Source: Streptomyces sp. NBC_01288
Lineage (GTDB): Bacteria > Actinomycetota > Actinomycetes > Streptomycetales > Streptomycetaceae
DNA length: 64,000 nt
Direction of reading: 5' to 3'
NCBI RefSeq assembly: GCF_035982055.1
Contig: NZ_CP108427.1
Location: 496,001-560,000, forward strand
Within the stretch, counting starts at the first letter, position 1. Every line of letters starts with the position of its first letter. The notes beneath the pieces are model-generated. The model had not been told where the DNA came from. It saw nothing but the letters and a program-made list of their open reading frames with translations, and did not search any database. Position numbers and translations under genes: made by a program. Shown here piece by piece: positions 21,502-29,978 of the stretch.

Positions 21502-22455
21502 TCAGTCGAGGTCCAGCACCACCTTGCCGATCGCCTCCCCGCTCCGCAGCCGCTCCGCCGCCTCGGCGAACGCGTCGATGCCGTGCCGCTCGATCTCCAG
21601 GGTCAGTGCCCCCGTCCGCAGCTCCGCCAGCAGGCCCTCCGCGTCCGCCGCGACCTCTTTGCCGCGCGTCATCAGGTTCACCGGCAGCAGGGACACGTCG
21701 GCGAGCAGGAAGTCCGCGAGGTCGACGGTGAATTCGCGTCCTGCGGTGTAGCCGACGAGCGCGACCCGGCCACGCGGGCGGACGAGCGGGAGCGCGTCGC
21801 GCAGGACCGGTCCGCCGACCGTGTCGATGACCACGTCGACCGGGCCGCCCACGGACTCGGCGGACAGTTCGGAGGCGAGGACGGCCTTCGCGGGTGCCGG
21901 AACGTGGGCGAGCTTGGCCGGACGCCCGACCACTCCGACGACTTCCGCCCCGGCCCGCGCGGCGACCTGCACCGCCATCGCCCCCACCGCGCCCGCCGCA
22001 CCGGTCACGAGTACCCGCTCCCCGGGCCGGACGTCCGCCACCGCGTGCACCGCCGCCCACGCCGTACCGACCGGTGAGAACCAACTGCACGCCAGCGCAG
22101 GGTCCGTACCCTCCTCCACAGCCTCCACCGCGGCGTCCGGCACCACCGCGTGCTCCGCCCAACAGCCGTCGCGGCGCAGGCCGATGGCCTTGCCGCCGAG
22201 GCGGACCAGAGTGCCCTCGGGGTGGGTGTCCGAGGCGAGGACGACCCCGCAGCCCGTGGTGCCCGGCACGGCCGGCAGGTCGGGGAGGATGCCGAACTTG
22301 CCGTCCACGACGTTCAGATCGAGGTGTCCCACTTGGGCCGCCCGCATCCGTACGAGGGTGTGGCCGGGGCGGGGCTCCGGCACCGGGCGCTCCACCAGGC
22401 GGGGCAGCGAGCCGAAGCTCTCCAGGACCAGGGCGCGGGACTTGGCGGTCGTCAC
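21502..22455 (-). CDS. Zinc-type alcohol dehydrogenase/quinone oxidoreductase family protein
   Basis: A 317-residue MDR-superfamily reductase with the GroES-like start (RALVLESFGSLPRLVERPVPEP), the GTTGCGVVLAS segment and the nucleotide-binding loop VLVTGAAGAVGAMAVQVAARAGAEVVG. The catalytic and structural zinc ligands are absent, so it belongs to the QOR/zeta-crystallin type that uses NADPH to reduce quinones or enones. GTG 22455 overlaps the permease stop (GTGA). It ends an importer operon, and a role in reducing an unsaturated intermediate of the imported compound is plausible. Confidence 0.87.
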   Translation of the reverse strand: MTTAKSRALVLESFGSLPRLVERPVPEPRPGHTLVRMRAAQVGHLDLNVVDGKFGILPDLPAVPGTTGCGVVLASDTHPEGTLVRLGGKAIGLRRDGCWAEHAVVPDAAVEAVEEGTDPALACSWFSPVGTAWAAVHAVADVRPGERVLVTGAAGAVGAMAVQVAARAGAEVVGVVGRPAKLAHVPAPAKAVLASELSAESVGGPVDVVIDTVGGPVLRDALPLVRPRGRVALVGYTAGREFTVDLADFLLADVSLLPVNLMTRGKEVAADAEGLLAELRTGALTLEIERHGIDAFAEAAERLRSGEAIGKVVLDLD

Positions 22456-23273
22456 AACTTCACTCCGTATCGACGCAGAACGCGAGACGCGACGATCCGC
22501 AGGACGCGGTCGAAGACGAACCCGAGGATTCCCAGGGTGATGATCCCGACGAAGACCCAGTCGATCCGCCCGTAGTTGCGAGAGGTCCAGATCAACGAGC
22601 CGAGTCCGACCTGGGAGGCGACGATCTCGGCGGAGACGATGGTCAGGAAGCTGTTGCCCATGGCGAGGCGGGCGCCGGTGACGATGTGCGGCACGGTCGA
22701 GGGCAGCACGATGCTCCGCAGGATCTGACGGCGGTTCGCGCCCAGGTTCCGGGCCGCGCGCAGCTTGGACTCGCTCACCGCCATGACGCCGGCGCTGGTG
22801 TTGACCGTGACGATGAAGACGGCCGTGTAGAAGATCAGGACGACCTTCGACGACTCTCCGATGCCGAGCCACACCACGGCCAGGGTCACGAAGGCGACCG
22901 GTGGGATGAACCGGAAGAACTCGATGTAGGGCTCCAGGAGTTGGCGGACCACCGGGACCTGTCCCACCAGCAGGCCCACCGGTGCGCCCACGAGGACGCC
23001 GAGTCCCCAGCCGATCAGGATGCGGCGGCTGGAGGCGATGATCGAGTTGGTCAGTGTGCCGTCCGACGCCAACTGCCGTGCCGCGCTGAGGGTTTCGCTC
23101 GGGGAGGCGACGAGCGAGGAGCCGTACGCCATCGCCAGCAGTTGCCAGACGGCGAGGCCGACGAGGACGGACAGGGTGTACATGCCGAGTGCGCGCAGGC
23201 GGCTTGCGGTTGCCCAGGTCGGGCGTTTGCCGGCCTCCGTACTGCCAGTAGCGGCAGCCGTCGCGACGGTCAT
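22452..23273 (-). CDS. ABC transporter permease, SsuC/TauC type
   Basis: A 273-residue inner-membrane permease with about six helices. The BPD permease motif is VSESKLRAARNLGANRRQILRSIVLPS, with the EAA-like Ala and Gly, and the C-terminal GLGSLIW. This subfamily carries sulfonates, nitrate, taurine, pyrimidines or aromatic acids. It overlaps the ATPase gene by 4 nt (ATGA). The catabolic context suggests an aromatic or heterocyclic substrate rather than sulfur supply. Confidence 0.92.
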   Translation of the reverse strand: MTVATAAATGSTEAGKRPTWATASRLRALGMYTLSVLVGLAVWQLLAMAYGSSLVASPSETLSAARQLASDGTLTNSIIASSRRILIGWGLGVLVGAPVGLLVGQVPVVRQLLEPYIEFFRFIPPVAFVTLAVVWLGIGESSKVVLIFYTAVFIVTVNTSAGVMAVSESKLRAARNLGANRRQILRSIVLPSTVPHIVTGARLAMGNSFLTIVSAEIVASQVGLGSLIWTSRNYGRIDWVFVGIITLGILGFVFDRVLRIVASRVLRRYGVKL

Positions 23274-24115
23274 CGGGCGTCCTCCTCGGTGTCGGGCGAC
23301 CGGTCGTCGAGTCCCTGGTCGCGCAGGGCCTTGCGGACCTCTTCGCCTATGTCCTCCCGTAGTTGGCGACGGAGTTCGACGGCGGACGGATCGTCCTCGT
23401 CGCGCGGCCTGGGGAGGTCGACCGGGTAGACGGACTTCACCGAGGCCGCCGGGCCCGCGGTCATGACGGCGATCCGGTCGGCCAGCAGGATCGCCTCGTC
23501 GATGTCGTGGGTGACGAAGACGACGGTGCAGCCGGAGGCGCGCCAGATGCGGTCGGTCTCCTCCTGCATCACCTGCCGGGTCTGTGCGTCGAGCGCGCCG
23601 AAGGGTTCGTCCATCAGGACGACGCCGGGTTCGTTGGCCAACACTCGGGCGATCTGGACGCGTTGGCGCATGCCGCCGCTGAGCTGGCCCGGGAAGCGGT
23701 CCGTGCAGTGGCGTAGCCCCACCAGACCGAGGTATTCGTCGGCCAGCTTCGTCTGTTCGGCGCGTGAGGCGCCGCGCATGCGGGGGCCGAAGGCGACGTT
23801 CTGACGGATCGTCATCCAGTCGAACAGTGCCTCGCTGCTCTGGAAGACCATCCCCAACTCCGGGTCGGGGCCGGTGATCCGGGCCCCGCCGACGCTGAGG
23901 CTGCCCTCGTCCACGGGCACGAAGCCGGCCATCGCCGACAGCAGCGTGGACTTGCCGCAGCCGCTCGGGCCGAGCAGACACAGGAACTCGCCGGCGGCTA
24001 TGTCGAGGGAGATGTTCCGGACGGCCTGGAAGGAGTCGAAGCGGATGCCGACGCCGTCCGCGCACAGGGCGGCGCCGCGGACCTTCGGCAGGTCGGTGTC
24101 CACCATCTCTGTCAT
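23270..24115 (-). CDS. ABC transporter ATP-binding protein, SsuB/TauB type
   Basis: A 281-residue ATPase with Walker A GPSGCGKST, Q-loop VFQSSEALFDWMTI, signature LSGGMRQRVQIARVLA, Walker B VVLMDEPFGALD and the H-loop FVTHDIDEA. It energises the permease encoded just downstream. The ATG overlaps the stop of the substrate-binding protein gene. An acidic and basic C-terminal tail (about 35 residues) extends beyond the fold. Confidence 0.93.
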   Translation of the reverse strand: MTEMVDTDLPKVRGAALCADGVGIRFDSFQAVRNISLDIAAGEFLCLLGPSGCGKSTLLSAMAGFVPVDEGSLSVGGARITGPDPELGMVFQSSEALFDWMTIRQNVAFGPRMRGASRAEQTKLADEYLGLVGLRHCTDRFPGQLSGGMRQRVQIARVLANEPGVVLMDEPFGALDAQTRQVMQEETDRIWRASGCTVVFVTHDIDEAILLADRIAVMTAGPAASVKSVYPVDLPRPRDEDDPSAVELRRQLREDIGEEVRKALRDQGLDDRSPDTEEDAR

Positions 24116-25119
24116 GACGATCCCTTCAAGTGCTGGGCGAACCAACCGCGTTGGACCGCCGTCGTGACATCCGGCTGGGCCTTGACCTTGCCGGTGTCCA
24201 CGAAGAACTTGGCGGTGTCCGCGTACGACTTGAGGTCCGCGGCGGTGAAGTCGCGGGTCCCGAAGTCGATTTCCTTGATGGCGGTCAGCGTCTGGGCCGC
24301 CGGGACCTTCACGGCCTTCTCGGTCGCCTCGGCCGCGGCCTTCGGGTCGCTCTCGGTCAGCCGGGCCGCCTCCTGAAGGGTCTCGGCGACCTTGCTGGCG
24401 GTATCGGGATTGGCCTTCAGCCAGGCCGCGCTGGTGAGCAGCCACTGGGAGTAACTCAGGCCGTAGGCACCGGTGTTCTCCAGGATCCGGCCGCCCTGCG
24501 CGACGCCTTTGGTGGGCCAGGGTTCCCACAGGACGTACGCGTCGACGTCGCCCTTCTGCATGAGGGCCGGGATCTCGGGCGGGTCCGCGGTGATGAACTC
24601 GACCGACTTCGGGTCGATGTTCCTGGACTCCAGGAACCGGGTCGCCGCGAGCTCGGACAGCCCGGGCGCCACGGCCATCTTGCGTATCTGCGAAGGGGAC
24701 TTGACCTTCGGGCCGAGGACGACCTTGAGGTACTGGCCGGACTGCTCGTAGACCAACAGGGAGCGCAGGTCGGGGTCTTGGGGCAGCATGCTGATCGTAG
24801 TGGTGTCCGAGTTGCCGGACATCTGGACCTGACCCGCGACGAGGTTGTTGACGCCCTCGCTGCCCTGTCCGAACTGGACGAGCTGGACGTTCACTCCGTG
24901 CTTGGCCCAGAGGCCTTTCGCGTCGGCGAGGAAGAAGGGCGCGTACGAGGCGTCGATGCCGACGCCGATGCGGATGGTGGGGCCCGCGGCGTTCTTGCCG
25001 GAGCCGGAGCCCGCGGCCGAGTCGGTGGTGCCCGCGCCGCACGCGGTGAGCGTGAGGAGTGCGACGGCGAGGGCGGTGGGGCCTGCGAGGGGGGTTCGTG
25101 TCGTGGACCGTGTCTCCAT
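24112..25119 (-). CDS. ABC transporter substrate-binding lipoprotein, SsuA/NMT1 type
   Basis: A 335-residue lipoprotein with a signal peptide and lipobox LTLTAC, followed by a flexible GTTDSAAGSGSGKN linker and an NMT1/SsuA-like periplasmic-binding fold (IRIGVGIDASYAPFFLADAKGLWAKHGVNVQLVQF is the typical start; GNSDTTTI and VAPGLSELAATRFL follow). It captures the substrate outside the membrane. ATG 25119 has GAGGT upstream; the frame stays open to 25221 but that part is not signal-like. It is the first gene of the importer-reductase operon, 110 nt from palindrome site B. Confidence 0.92.
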   Translation of the reverse strand: METRSTTRTPLAGPTALAVALLTLTACGAGTTDSAAGSGSGKNAAGPTIRIGVGIDASYAPFFLADAKGLWAKHGVNVQLVQFGQGSEGVNNLVAGQVQMSGNSDTTTISMLPQDPDLRSLLVYEQSGQYLKVVLGPKVKSPSQIRKMAVAPGLSELAATRFLESRNIDPKSVEFITADPPEIPALMQKGDVDAYVLWEPWPTKGVAQGGRILENTGAYGLSYSQWLLTSAAWLKANPDTASKVAETLQEAARLTESDPKAAAEATEKAVKVPAAQTLTAIKEIDFGTRDFTAADLKSYADTAKFFVDTGKVKAQPDVTTAVQRGWFAQHLKGSS

Positions 25120-25228
25120 GAGTACCTCGGGGGGTCGACGGGTGACCGCGGGCTTCGGCTGGTCGGTGGGGGGCGGCACGGGAACTGGCGCACCGTAGAA
25201 CGGCGGGTGTCGCTCGCGCATCGACGAG

Positions 25229-25245
25229 GGTCCGCTGAACGGGAC
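25229..25245. promoter_or_regulatory. 17-bp palindromic operator, site B (importer operon)
   Basis: GGTCCGCTGAACGGGAC matches the shared consensus with two changes. A minus-strand -10-like TACGGT (25197-25192) lies 31 nt from its edge, directed at the substrate-binding protein gene. The leader to ATG 25119 would be about 65 nt. Confidence 0.65.
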
Positions 25246-25286
25246 GCGCAGGTGAGGACCGCTCTCCCGGCCGGTCCGCGCGGTGC

Positions 25287-25303
25287 GGTCTGCTCAGCGG
25301 GAC
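25287..25303. promoter_or_regulatory. 17-bp palindromic operator, site C (Rieske operon)
   Basis: GGTCTGCTCAGCGGGAC is the second copy in the same divergent region. On the plus strand CATGCT (25335-25340) is 31 nt from its edge and would drive the oxygenase operon starting at 25379. No good -35 hexamer is visible, as expected for an activator-dependent promoter. Confidence 0.65.
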
Positions 25304-25378
25304 GGGTCCCTTGGGCGGATCCGCCGCTCCGTCGCATGCTCGCCGGACAGGCATCCCGGCAGCAGGAGGACGCGCACG

Positions 25379-26614
25379 ATGACGGTCGACGACTCTCCCG
25401 ACACCCAGCCCCCGGTCCGGAGCCGCCGCAGACCAACTGGTGAGCCCGGCCGGCAGGACTGGAAGTCGTGGCCGCACTACGACGCGGCGGGCACGGGCTT
25501 CCGCGGCTACTGGTACCCGGTCACCTGGTCCAGCCAGATCACCGCCGATCCGCTCCCGTTCACGATCTGCGGCGAGAAGATCACGCTGATCCGGGACGGC
25601 GACACAGCGTACGCGCTGCACAACCGCTGCCCGCACCGCGGCGTCCCGCTCTCCGAGGGCGACCAGCAGTTCCCCGGCACGATCAGCTGCCCGTACCACG
25701 GCTGGACCTTCGACCTGCCCACCGGCAAGCTCGCCGCGGTCATCACCGACGGGCCCGGCTGCCGGCTGACCGGCAAGGTCTCGGTGCGGACGTACCCGGT
25801 CGAAGAGCGCCTCGGCATGGTGTGGGTGTACATCCCGCTCGCCGACGAGGAACCGCACTCCATCGATTCGCAGTTGCCCGAGGAACTCGTCGAGAACGCC
25901 TTCGTGATGGGCGGCCGGATCGACCCGCGCGGCGGCAACTGGCGCTTCGCCTGCGAGAACGGCTTCGACGAGGGACACGCCAAGTACCTGCACCGCACGG
26001 CGCTTTGGCGCCTGTTCAAGCCGATGCCCACCTGGAACATCACACGTGTCGTCCCCAAGGGCCGCTGGATCTACCGCGTCCAGGACGAGGTGTACTGGGA
26101 GGCGGACTTCCCCGGGGTCGGCCGCTGGACCAACAAGCGCTGGTGGAAGGCCCAGCCGCCGAAGGAGGCCTTCAACATCGGCAACACGGGCAAGCCCGAC
26201 AAGGTGAACCCGACGATCGAGGCCCAGGAGTTCCCCGGCTTCGCGTCCCTGTCGATGCCGGGTGTGCTGCGCATCGCGTACCCGAACTTCATCCACTACG
26301 AGTTCTACGTCCCCGTCGACCAGGACAACCACCGCTATGTCGGCGTGATGGTCAACTTCACCGAGGGCTGGGACACCCTGCGTTTCTACGCCAAGTACCT
26401 CGGCGCGATCCGCTGGTTGTTCCACGGCCAGTTCTCCGGCCAGGACGCGTGGATGGTCGACATCACCGACGCGCCCCCGGAGAAGCTCTACCGCCCCGAC
26501 ATCTCGCTGACCGCCTGGCGGAACCTCAGCGAGCAGGAGTACGGCAAGAAACTCGCCGGCCCCGACGCAGACACCAGTTCCGCCGACACCGGTTCCGACG
26601 AGAAGAAGGCATGA
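25379..26614 (+). CDS. Rieske non-haem iron aromatic ring-hydroxylating oxygenase
   Basis: A 411-residue oxygenase alpha subunit. The Rieske 2Fe-2S ligands are Cys84, His86, Cys104 and His107 (CPHRG, then CPYHGW). The mononuclear iron motif is DEGHAKYLH (Asp197, His200, His205). It is closest in pattern to single-component oxygenases such as carbazole dioxygenase CarAa and 2-oxoquinoline 8-monooxygenase, which are alpha-only trimers; no beta subunit gene is present. Electrons probably come from the ferredoxin and FNR-like reductase at 31780-33115. AGGAGG precedes ATG 25379. It heads a tightly overlapped operon. Confidence 0.94.
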   Translation: MTVDDSPDTQPPVRSRRRPTGEPGRQDWKSWPHYDAAGTGFRGYWYPVTWSSQITADPLPFTICGEKITLIRDGDTAYALHNRCPHRGVPLSEGDQQFPGTISCPYHGWTFDLPTGKLAAVITDGPGCRLTGKVSVRTYPVEERLGMVWVYIPLADEEPHSIDSQLPEELVENAFVMGGRIDPRGGNWRFACENGFDEGHAKYLHRTALWRLFKPMPTWNITRVVPKGRWIYRVQDEVYWEADFPGVGRWTNKRWWKAQPPKEAFNIGNTGKPDKVNPTIEAQEFPGFASLSMPGVLRIAYPNFIHYEFYVPVDQDNHRYVGVMVNFTEGWDTLRFYAKYLGAIRWLFHGQFSGQDAWMVDITDAPPEKLYRPDISLTAWRNLSEQEYGKKLAGPDADTSSADTGSDEKKA

Positions 26615-26733
26615 CCATGGGCCGCACCCTGCTCACCCTGCTGATCGGAGCGGGTATCGCCATCGGGCTCCCGCTCGCCAAGAAGCGCTTCGAGCGCACC
26701 ACCATGACCCAGGTCCACAGGATCAACCAATGA
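26611..26733 (+). CDS. Small 40-residue membrane peptide, overlapped at both ends
   Basis: A 40-codon frame: MTMGRTLLTLLIGAGIAIGL, then PLAKKRFERTTMTQVHRINQ. One hydrophobic helix (residues 5-21) is followed by a strongly basic tail, a clean N-out or N-in single-span layout. Its ATG overlaps the Rieske stop (ATGA) and its stop overlaps the M20 ATG (ATGA), which argues that it is translated. The family is unknown to me. It could anchor or tune the oxygenase, or act only to couple translation. Confidence 0.6.
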   Translation: MTMGRTLLTLLIGAGIAIGLPLAKKRFERTTMTQVHRINQ

Positions 26734-28082
26734 GCGGCGCAGGCGAGTTGGCCGGACTCGACGCCGAACGGCGCGGCTGGGTCGAGGACGCCTGGCGGCA
26801 GGTCACCGGCGACCGGTTGCGCGAGCTGATCACCGGGCTCGTCGACATCCCGAGCCCCACCGGCGACGAGGGCCCTCTCGCGGAGCACATCGCCGCGACC
26901 CTGACGGCCGCCGGTTGCCGAGCCACGGTTCAGCCGTTGGACGACCGGCAGGCCAACGCCTGGGCTCGGCTCTCCGGCGACGGCACCGGCCCCGACCTCA
27001 TGCTCTACGCGCCGATCGACACCCTGACGGTGGGCGAGGAGAGCGAGGATCTCCCGTGGATCGGGCCGGAGTTGCGGGACGACATGCGCCCGCGCGCCAC
27101 CGTCCACGACGACCTCGTCGTCGGCCTCGGCGCCTCCAACCCGAAGGGCCACGCGGCCTGCGTGATGATGGCCGCCGAGGCGATCGCCCTGGCCGGCATC
27201 CCACTCACCGGCGACCTGGTCGCGGCGTTCGGCGCGGGCGGCATGCCCACCAACGCCCGCCCCGGCTCCACCCGCATCAACACCGGCCAGGGCGCGGGCT
27301 GTTCGTACCTCCTCGAACAAGGCGTCTGGACCGACTACGCCCTCATCGCCAAGCCCGGCTGGACGGTCTCCTGGGACGAGGTCGGCCTCGTCTGGTTCGA
27401 GGTCACGGTCCACGGCACCCACACCTACGTCGGCTCCCGCCACCGCCTCCCCTACGACAACCCCGTCGCCCGCGCCGGTGAGGTCGCCCGGCACCTGGAG
27501 GAGTGGTTCGTCGAGTACGCCGACCGGCACACCTCCGGCACGGTCGCACCGCAGGGCATCGTCTCCTCGATACAGGGCGGTTGGCCCCGGATGGCGGCGG
27601 TGACACCGGCGTCCTGCACCCTCATGGTGGACCTGCGCATCGCCCCGGACACGACCCCGATGCAGGCCAAGCGGGAGTTCCTCGCGGCCATCGACACCCT
27701 CCGCGAGAAGAACCCCGGCATCCATGTCGACGCCGAGATGGTCCTGGCGATCCCCGGGACGCGCACCGACCCTGACAGCTGGATCTGCCGTAGCGCGACG
27801 GCGAGTTGGGCCGCCTTCGAGGGGCGCGAGCACGAGGTGATCCGGGGCAACAGCGGGGCAACCGACGCCAACATCCTGCGCGGGCGCGGCATCCCGACCG
27901 TGCGGGTCGGCATGCCGAAGGTCACGGACTCGCTGTTCGACATCGACTTCGCGCGCGGGATGAACACCGTCTCCGTGCGGGCGATGGAGAAGCTCACGCG
28001 CCATCTGATCCGCACGGCGATCGACACCGTGACCCGGTCCCGCGCCGAAGTGGCATCCCTCTCGGAAGGAACGACGGCATGA
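26730..28082 (+). CDS. M20-peptidase-fold protein lacking the canonical metal ligands
   Basis: A 450-residue protein with overall M20/ArgE/DapE architecture: N-terminal catalytic-type domain, an inserted dimerisation domain (about 215-330, with VTVHGTHTYVGSRH) and GNSGATDANILRGRGIP near the end. The di-zinc ligands are not conserved. HxD is replaced by PID (Pro95, Asp97 kept), the bridging Asp in GxGxxDxKG is Asn137 (GLGASNPKG), and the Glu-Glu pair is Gly170-Gly171 (FGAGGMPT). It may be a non-metal hydrolase, a pseudoenzyme or bind its metal differently. It overlaps its neighbours at both ends (ATGA). Confidence 0.8.
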   Translation: MSGAGELAGLDAERRGWVEDAWRQVTGDRLRELITGLVDIPSPTGDEGPLAEHIAATLTAAGCRATVQPLDDRQANAWARLSGDGTGPDLMLYAPIDTLTVGEESEDLPWIGPELRDDMRPRATVHDDLVVGLGASNPKGHAACVMMAAEAIALAGIPLTGDLVAAFGAGGMPTNARPGSTRINTGQGAGCSYLLEQGVWTDYALIAKPGWTVSWDEVGLVWFEVTVHGTHTYVGSRHRLPYDNPVARAGEVARHLEEWFVEYADRHTSGTVAPQGIVSSIQGGWPRMAAVTPASCTLMVDLRIAPDTTPMQAKREFLAAIDTLREKNPGIHVDAEMVLAIPGTRTDPDSWICRSATASWAAFEGREHEVIRGNSGATDANILRGRGIPTVRVGMPKVTDSLFDIDFARGMNTVSVRAMEKLTRHLIRTAIDTVTRSRAEVASLSEGTTA

Positions 28083-29035
28083 CCGAGATCGTCCTGGGCG
28101 TGGGCGCCTCGCACAGCACCCTGATGAACACCCACTGGGAGCAGACCCTCCACAAGGACCGGGCCGAGCGGTTCCGCGACGCGCTCACCGAGGCCCGGGA
28201 GGCACTCCTCGCCGCCCGCCCCGACACGGTGATCCTGGTCGGCTCCAACCACTTCCGCGGCTTCTGGCTGGACCTGATCCCGAGCTTCACGATCGGGGTC
28301 GGGGAGTGCGTCGCGAGCGGCGAGTCGGGCACCCCGAAGGGCCCGCAGCCGGTGGACGTCCCGCTGGCCCGGCACCTCGCCAACTCCCTTGTCGAGAGCG
28401 GGAGTTTCGACCCGGCGTTCTCTGCCAGACTCCAGATCGACCACGGCCAGTCGCACGCCATCCAGTACCTCTTCGAGGGCATGGACGTGGAGATCGTGCC
28501 GATCGTCGTGAACGTCTTCGCCCCTCCGCTGCCCACTCTCACGCGCTGCGAGGAGTTGGGCCGCGCGATCCGGGACGCCGTCCTCGCCTTCCCCGGGGAC
28601 CGGCGCGTCGCGGTGGTCGGTTCGGGCGGGCTCTCGCACCGGCTGCCCTGGCCGGACTGGCGCGAACCGCACGGCGACGACGAGGAGTTCATGGTCGGCG
28701 CCTGGCTGAACGGCCGGGAGAACTGGCAGGACTACGACGGCCGGCGCCGCGAGATCATCCGCGCCGCCGAAGCCGCGCTCAACCCCGAGTTCGACAACGA
28801 CTTCCTCTCCCTCGTCGAGCGCGGTGAGACGCGTCGCATCACCGAGTACACCACCGAGGAGCTGGAGAAGGTCGCGGGCAACGGCGCCCAGGAGCTGCGT
28901 ACTTGGCTGCTCATGTCGGCGGTGCTCGACCACATTCCGGGACGTCGGCTGGCCTACGAGCCGATGCCCGAGTGGCTCACCGGGATGGGCGTAGCCGTCC
29001 TCGATCCCCAACTGGCCCCCACCGAAAGGCAGTAA
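28079..29035 (+). CDS. Class III extradiol ring-cleavage dioxygenase (LigB/MhpB-like)
   Basis: A 318-residue dioxygenase of the LigB superfamily, most like 2,3-dihydroxyphenylpropionate 1,2-dioxygenase MhpB. It shows GVGASHSTLM (iron His), VGSNHFRGFW, the catalytic DHGQSHAIQYLF and VVGSGGLSHRLPWPDW. Such enzymes use Fe(II) and O2 to open catechol rings next to the hydroxyls. The ATG overlaps the M20 stop (ATGA). Its place after a Rieske oxygenase and before a C-C hydrolase fits a ring-hydroxylation, meta-cleavage and hydrolysis series. Confidence 0.9.
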   Translation: MTEIVLGVGASHSTLMNTHWEQTLHKDRAERFRDALTEAREALLAARPDTVILVGSNHFRGFWLDLIPSFTIGVGECVASGESGTPKGPQPVDVPLARHLANSLVESGSFDPAFSARLQIDHGQSHAIQYLFEGMDVEIVPIVVNVFAPPLPTLTRCEELGRAIRDAVLAFPGDRRVAVVGSGGLSHRLPWPDWREPHGDDEEFMVGAWLNGRENWQDYDGRRREIIRAAEAALNPEFDNDFLSLVERGETRRITEYTTEELEKVAGNGAQELRTWLLMSAVLDHIPGRRLAYEPMPEWLTGMGVAVLDPQLAPTERQ

Positions 29036-29042
29036 GGCAGTC

Positions 29043-29912
29043 ATGAGCATCTGGACCGAACTCTCGGGCATCGACTACCGCCACGCGTACGTCGAGACCG
29101 GCGATGTCACCACCCGCGCTCTCCAGGCCGGCCCCGAGGACGGCGAGCACGTCGTGTTCCTGCACGGCACGACCGGTCACCTGGAGGCGTTCGTCCGCAA
29201 CATCCCGGCACACGCCGAGGCCGGTTACCGCTGCCACGCCATCGACATGCTCGGCCACGGCTACACCGGCAAGCCCGACCGTCCCGGTGAAATCCCGGCG
29301 TACGTCGACCACTTGATGGCGTACCTCGACGCGGTGGGCGCCGAACGCGCGCACCTGGTCGGCGAGTCGCTGGGCGGCTGGGTCGGATCCTGGGCCGCGA
29401 GCGAGTACCCGGACCGGGTCTCCTCCCTCCAACTCCTGTGCATGGGCGGCACGAAGATCAACCCGGCGGTGATGGAGCGACTCAAGACCTCGACGCGCGC
29501 CGCGGCCATGGAGCCGGAGATCTCGTACACCCGCGACCGGCTGGCGCTGCTGTGGGCGGAGTGGGACGAGGACCTGGGCGAGGAGCTGACCCAGGTGCGC
29601 TACGAGATCTACCACCACCCCGAGTTCCAGGAGAACCTGCACAACCTGCTGGCGCTCCAGGAGGTCGAGGCCCGTGAGCGCAATCTGCTCCGCCCCGACC
29701 GCATGGCGCGCATCAAGTCGCCGACGCTGGTGGTGTGGGGCAACAAGAACCCGCTCGGGGACGTCCCGGAGGCCGAGGCGATCGCCGCCGCGATTCCCGG
29801 GGCCCGGCTGGAGATCTTCACCGAGTGCGGACACTGGCCGCAACATGAGAAGGCGAGCCTGTACAACCCGCTGAGTCTCGCGTTCCTCGCCGAGTCGTCG
29901 TCCGCCGGCTGA
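29043..29912 (+). CDS. Alpha/beta hydrolase, meta-cleavage product hydrolase type
   Basis: A 289-residue hydrolase with oxyanion loop FLHGTTGHLEAF, nucleophile elbow GESLGG (Ser109), an Asp region in VVWGNKNPLGD and the catalytic His in TECGHWPQHE. It resembles MhpC/BphD-type hydrolases that split the carbon chain of ring-fission products. It starts 7 nt after the extradiol dioxygenase gene, with AAAGGCAG upstream, and probably takes the dioxygenase product as substrate. Confidence 0.9.
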   Translation: MSIWTELSGIDYRHAYVETGDVTTRALQAGPEDGEHVVFLHGTTGHLEAFVRNIPAHAEAGYRCHAIDMLGHGYTGKPDRPGEIPAYVDHLMAYLDAVGAERAHLVGESLGGWVGSWAASEYPDRVSSLQLLCMGGTKINPAVMERLKTSTRAAAMEPEISYTRDRLALLWAEWDEDLGEELTQVRYEIYHHPEFQENLHNLLALQEVEARERNLLRPDRMARIKSPTLVVWGNKNPLGDVPEAEAIAAAIPGARLEIFTECGHWPQHEKASLYNPLSLAFLAESSSAG

Positions 29913-29917
29913 TATCC

Positions 29918-29927
29918 GCCAATTGGC
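29918..29927. promoter_or_regulatory. Palindrome GCCAATTGGC upstream of the first iclR gene
   Basis: A perfect 10-bp AT-centred palindrome lies in the 66-nt gap between the hydrolase and the IclR gene. It might be an autoregulatory site. It does not match the 17-bp operator. Confidence 0.3.
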
Positions 29928-29978
29928 TTCGGTGTCCCGGCTGTTCCCGCTGTAACCGTTGATCGTGAGGTGTCCGCC

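Noticed and set aside
22452..25119. Sulfonate or taurine import (SsuABC) for sulfur supply.
   Set aside because: No SsuD, TauD or flavin reductase gene is next to it, and the operon carries the catabolic palindrome. The family also transports aromatic and pyrimidine compounds.
29970..29978. GTG 29970 as the start of iclR1.
   Set aside because: GTGAGG has better spacing (8 nt) to ATG 29979; the GTG itself overlaps that site.
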